Source: Bacteroidota bacterium (GTDB lineage Bacteria > Bacteroidota > Bacteroidia > Flavobacteriales > Weeksellaceae). Taken from it: DNA of 7,346 bases. Both the position numbers and the translations under genes were made by a program. The DNA lies in assembly GCA_023426625.1 (NCBI GenBank), contig JAFAAJ010000137.1:1-7346 (forward strand). The letters are read 5' to 3'. The notes below the pieces were generated by a model that was not told the origin of the DNA, did no database searches, and saw only the letters and a program-made list of their open reading frames with translations. This document shows positions 6,028-7,346 of this stretch, piece after piece (within the stretch, counting starts at the first letter, position 1; each line of letters starts with the position of its first letter).

Positions 6028-7118
6028 AGATCGCTTTCGATGCTAAACGCTTCTTTCACAACGCTTCCGGATTGGGGAATTATTCCCGTGATCTGGTAAG
6101 GATTCTTTCCAATAAGTTTCCTGAAAACGAGTATTTGCTTTTCAATAAAAACAAGTCTGAAAGAGGAAAGGAGATACTGGAAAATCCCAATGTCCACTTT
6201 ATTGAAACATCAAAAGGTAAGATGTCCCGCCAGTTTAAGATGGGAAAAGATGCCCAAAAAGAAAATGCAGACATTTTTCATGGTTTATCAGGAGAGTTGC
6301 CTTTAAAATGGGACAATACGCCTATAAAAAAGGTGGTTACCATTCATGATCTGATCTTTGTAAGATATCCGCAATATTATTCTTTTTTTGACCGAAAAAT
6401 TCATTTTTGGAAATTCAGAAAAGCGGCTCAGGCTGCTGATAAGATCATTGCGATTTCCGAGCAGACCAAAAGAGACATTATTGAGTATTTAAAAGTCCCC
6501 GAAAGCAAGATAGAAGTAATTTATCAGGGCTGTCATAAAGCTTTCAAGGAACAACAGCCGCAAGAATTGATTCAGTCTACAAAACAGAAATTTGAACTTC
6601 CTGAACGCTTTATTTTAAATGTAGGAACCATTGAAGACCGCAAGAATCTTTTGAATATTTTAAAAGCAATCCAAGGAACAGATATTCCCTTAATTGTAAT
6701 CGGAAAAAAAACAACATACTATAAAAAAGTAGAAGCATTTATTCGAAAAAACAAGATGCAGAATCAGGTTCGTTTTCTTGAAGGCGTTTCTATGGATGAG
6801 CTTGCTGTGATCTATAAATTAGCCGATATTTTTGTGTATCCAAGCTTTTTTGAAGGTTTCGGAATACCGGTGATCGAAGCCCTTTTCTCAAAAACAGCGA
6901 CCATTACAAGCAATACCAGCTGCTTACCCGAAGCAGGAGGAAAAGACAGTGTTTATATAGATCCGCGTAATTATCTGGATATCCGGTCGAAAATCCGGTT
7001 TCTTTGGGATAATGAAGCCGAAAGAAAACGCCGTGCCGATAAAAGCTTTGAGTTTGTACAAAAATTCAATGATGAAATCATCGCCGAGGAACTTATGAGC
7101 TTTTATAAGAGGATGTAG
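6024..7118 (+). CDS. GT4-family glycosyltransferase (MtfB/WbaZ-like)
   Basis: Retaining glycosyltransferase with a GT-B fold, 364 residues, predicted to use a nucleotide sugar in the cytoplasm. The N-terminal Rossmann half has KIAFDAKRF (2-10), GLGNYSRDL (16-24), FHGL (85-88) and TIHDLIF (106-112). The C-terminal half has LNVGTIEDRKN (198-208) with a donor-phosphate-binding Arg/Lys, and the E-x7-E motif EGFGIPVIE (277-285), which is followed by ALFSKTATITSNTSCLPE. This pattern fits the MtfB/WbaZ branch that includes O-antigen mannosyl- and rhamnosyltransferases. No membrane segment is seen. The start ATG overlaps the deacetylase stop as ATGA, suggesting translational coupling. It is the last gene of the run, with no strong terminator directly after it. 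Its acceptor may be the same lipid-linked glycan handled by the neighbouring genes, or lipopolysaccharide/capsule; this is inference. Confidence 0.92.
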   Translation: MKIAFDAKRFFHNASGLGNYSRDLVRILSNKFPENEYLLFNKNKSERGKEILENPNVHFIETSKGKMSRQFKMGKDAQKENADIFHGLSGELPLKWDNTPIKKVVTIHDLIFVRYPQYYSFFDRKIHFWKFRKAAQAADKIIAISEQTKRDIIEYLKVPESKIEVIYQGCHKAFKEQQPQELIQSTKQKFELPERFILNVGTIEDRKNLLNILKAIQGTDIPLIVIGKKTTYYKKVEAFIRKNKMQNQVRFLEGVSMDELAVIYKLADIFVYPSFFEGFGIPVIEALFSKTATITSNTSCLPEAGGKDSVYIDPRNYLDIRSKIRFLWDNEAERKRRADKSFEFVQKFNDEIIAEELMSFYKRM

Positions 7119-7235
7119 TTAATTCAAAATCTTTCCAATTTTTCTAAAAAATACATTTTTAAACCCTAACACGACAATTTCTGACGTATCAGAGCATTAC
7201 CTTTACTGCAATAAAAATTAAACCTTATATAAATC

Positions 7236-7255
7236 ATATTGAGGTGACTCAATAT
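7236..7255. other. 8-bp inverted repeat with a GTGA loop
   Basis: ATATTGAG (7236-7243) pairs perfectly with CTCAATAT (7248-7255) across GTGA. As RNA it would be a hairpin capped by a GNRA-type tetraloop closed by a G-C pair, a stable loop class. It lacks an immediate T-run, so it is a poor intrinsic terminator. As DNA it could be an operator for the gene starting at 7328. It lies 117 nt after the GT4 stop and 72 nt before that ATG. Confidence 0.45.
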
Positions 7256-7270
7256 TTGGTGATAAATTTT

Positions 7271-7278
7271 TATATTTA
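7271..7278 (+). promoter_or_regulatory. Possible -7 element for the gene at the right edge
   Basis: TATATTTA differs from TAnnTTTG only at the last base and lies 49 nt before the ATG at 7328. An alternative one-mismatch match, AATATTTG, is at 7251-7258 and overlaps the right arm of the inverted repeat. Neither has a good -33 partner, so this call is weak. Confidence 0.25.
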
Positions 7279-7327
7279 TGCGGATTTTTTTATTAAATAA
7301 ACTATTAACCTTTTTAAAAACACAAGT

Positions 7328-7346
7328 ATGAAAAAACTCTCTTTGA
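7328..7346 (+). CDS. Start of a gene running off the window (partial)
   Basis: ATG AAA AAA CTC TCT TTG begins at 7328 and encodes MKKLSL before the window ends. A basic pair followed by hydrophobic residues is how many secreted or lipoprotein signal peptides begin in this group. It is preceded by a 209-bp AT-rich non-coding stretch suited to hold a promoter and leader. Nothing can be said of the product. Confidence 0.5.

Noticed and set aside
7138..7152. ATTTTT-CTA-AAAAAT hairpin after the GT4 gene as a terminator
   Set aside because: The stem is only six A-T pairs, expected by chance in such A/T-rich DNA, and is too weak to terminate.

Overview
The window looks like chromosomal DNA from a flavobacterium of the Chryseobacterium/Weeksellaceae type (Bacteroidota). 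Three things point there: low GC content, genes preceded by the Bacteroidota -7 promoter element TAnnTTTG instead of clear Shine-Dalgarno sites, and proteins whose best recognisable relatives are flavobacterial (the DapD C-terminal style, a plug-like lipoprotein, and a short 'GDLxFY...VRKK' family). The genus is inferred from sequence character, not from a database match.

Left part (1-2100). The window opens inside a secreted-looking, beta-rich protein with repeated GTW motifs, which ends at a perfect hairpin that can terminate transcription from both sides. Facing it is a conserved hypothetical protein. Its TAnnTTTG promoter shows that the true start is the internal ATG at 998. A very AT-rich divergent region with short direct repeats separates it from an NlpC/P60 cell-wall hydrolase lipoprotein. 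That gene converges on a small second lipoprotein whose C-terminal half resembles a fragment of the TonB-dependent-receptor plug domain.

Right part (2268-7118). A TATCTTTG element precedes dapD (lysine/diaminopimelate synthesis). Four surface-glycan genes follow on the same strand with gaps of 29, 5 and 3 nt and then a 4-nt overlap: a GT87-type membrane glycosyltransferase (GT-C fold expected), a GtrB/ArnC/DPM1-like GT2 enzyme with two C-terminal membrane segments, a cytoplasmic NodB-like polysaccharide deacetylase, and a GT4 glycosyltransferase. The set has the parts of a polyprenyl-phosphate-sugar modification pathway. GT2 would load a sugar onto the lipid carrier, the deacetylase would unmask an amine, and the GT-C enzyme would transfer the sugar outside the inner membrane. 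This is the logic of ArnC/ArnD/ArnT and of the Francisella FlmF2/NaxD/FlmK system. It is the most interesting hypothesis in the window, but substrate and acceptor cannot be read from sequence.

The last 228 bases are non-coding, AT-rich sequence containing an 8-bp inverted repeat with a GTGA loop. They end with the first codons (MKKLSL) of a gene that runs off the window. No RNA genes, insertion sequences or CRISPR arrays were seen.
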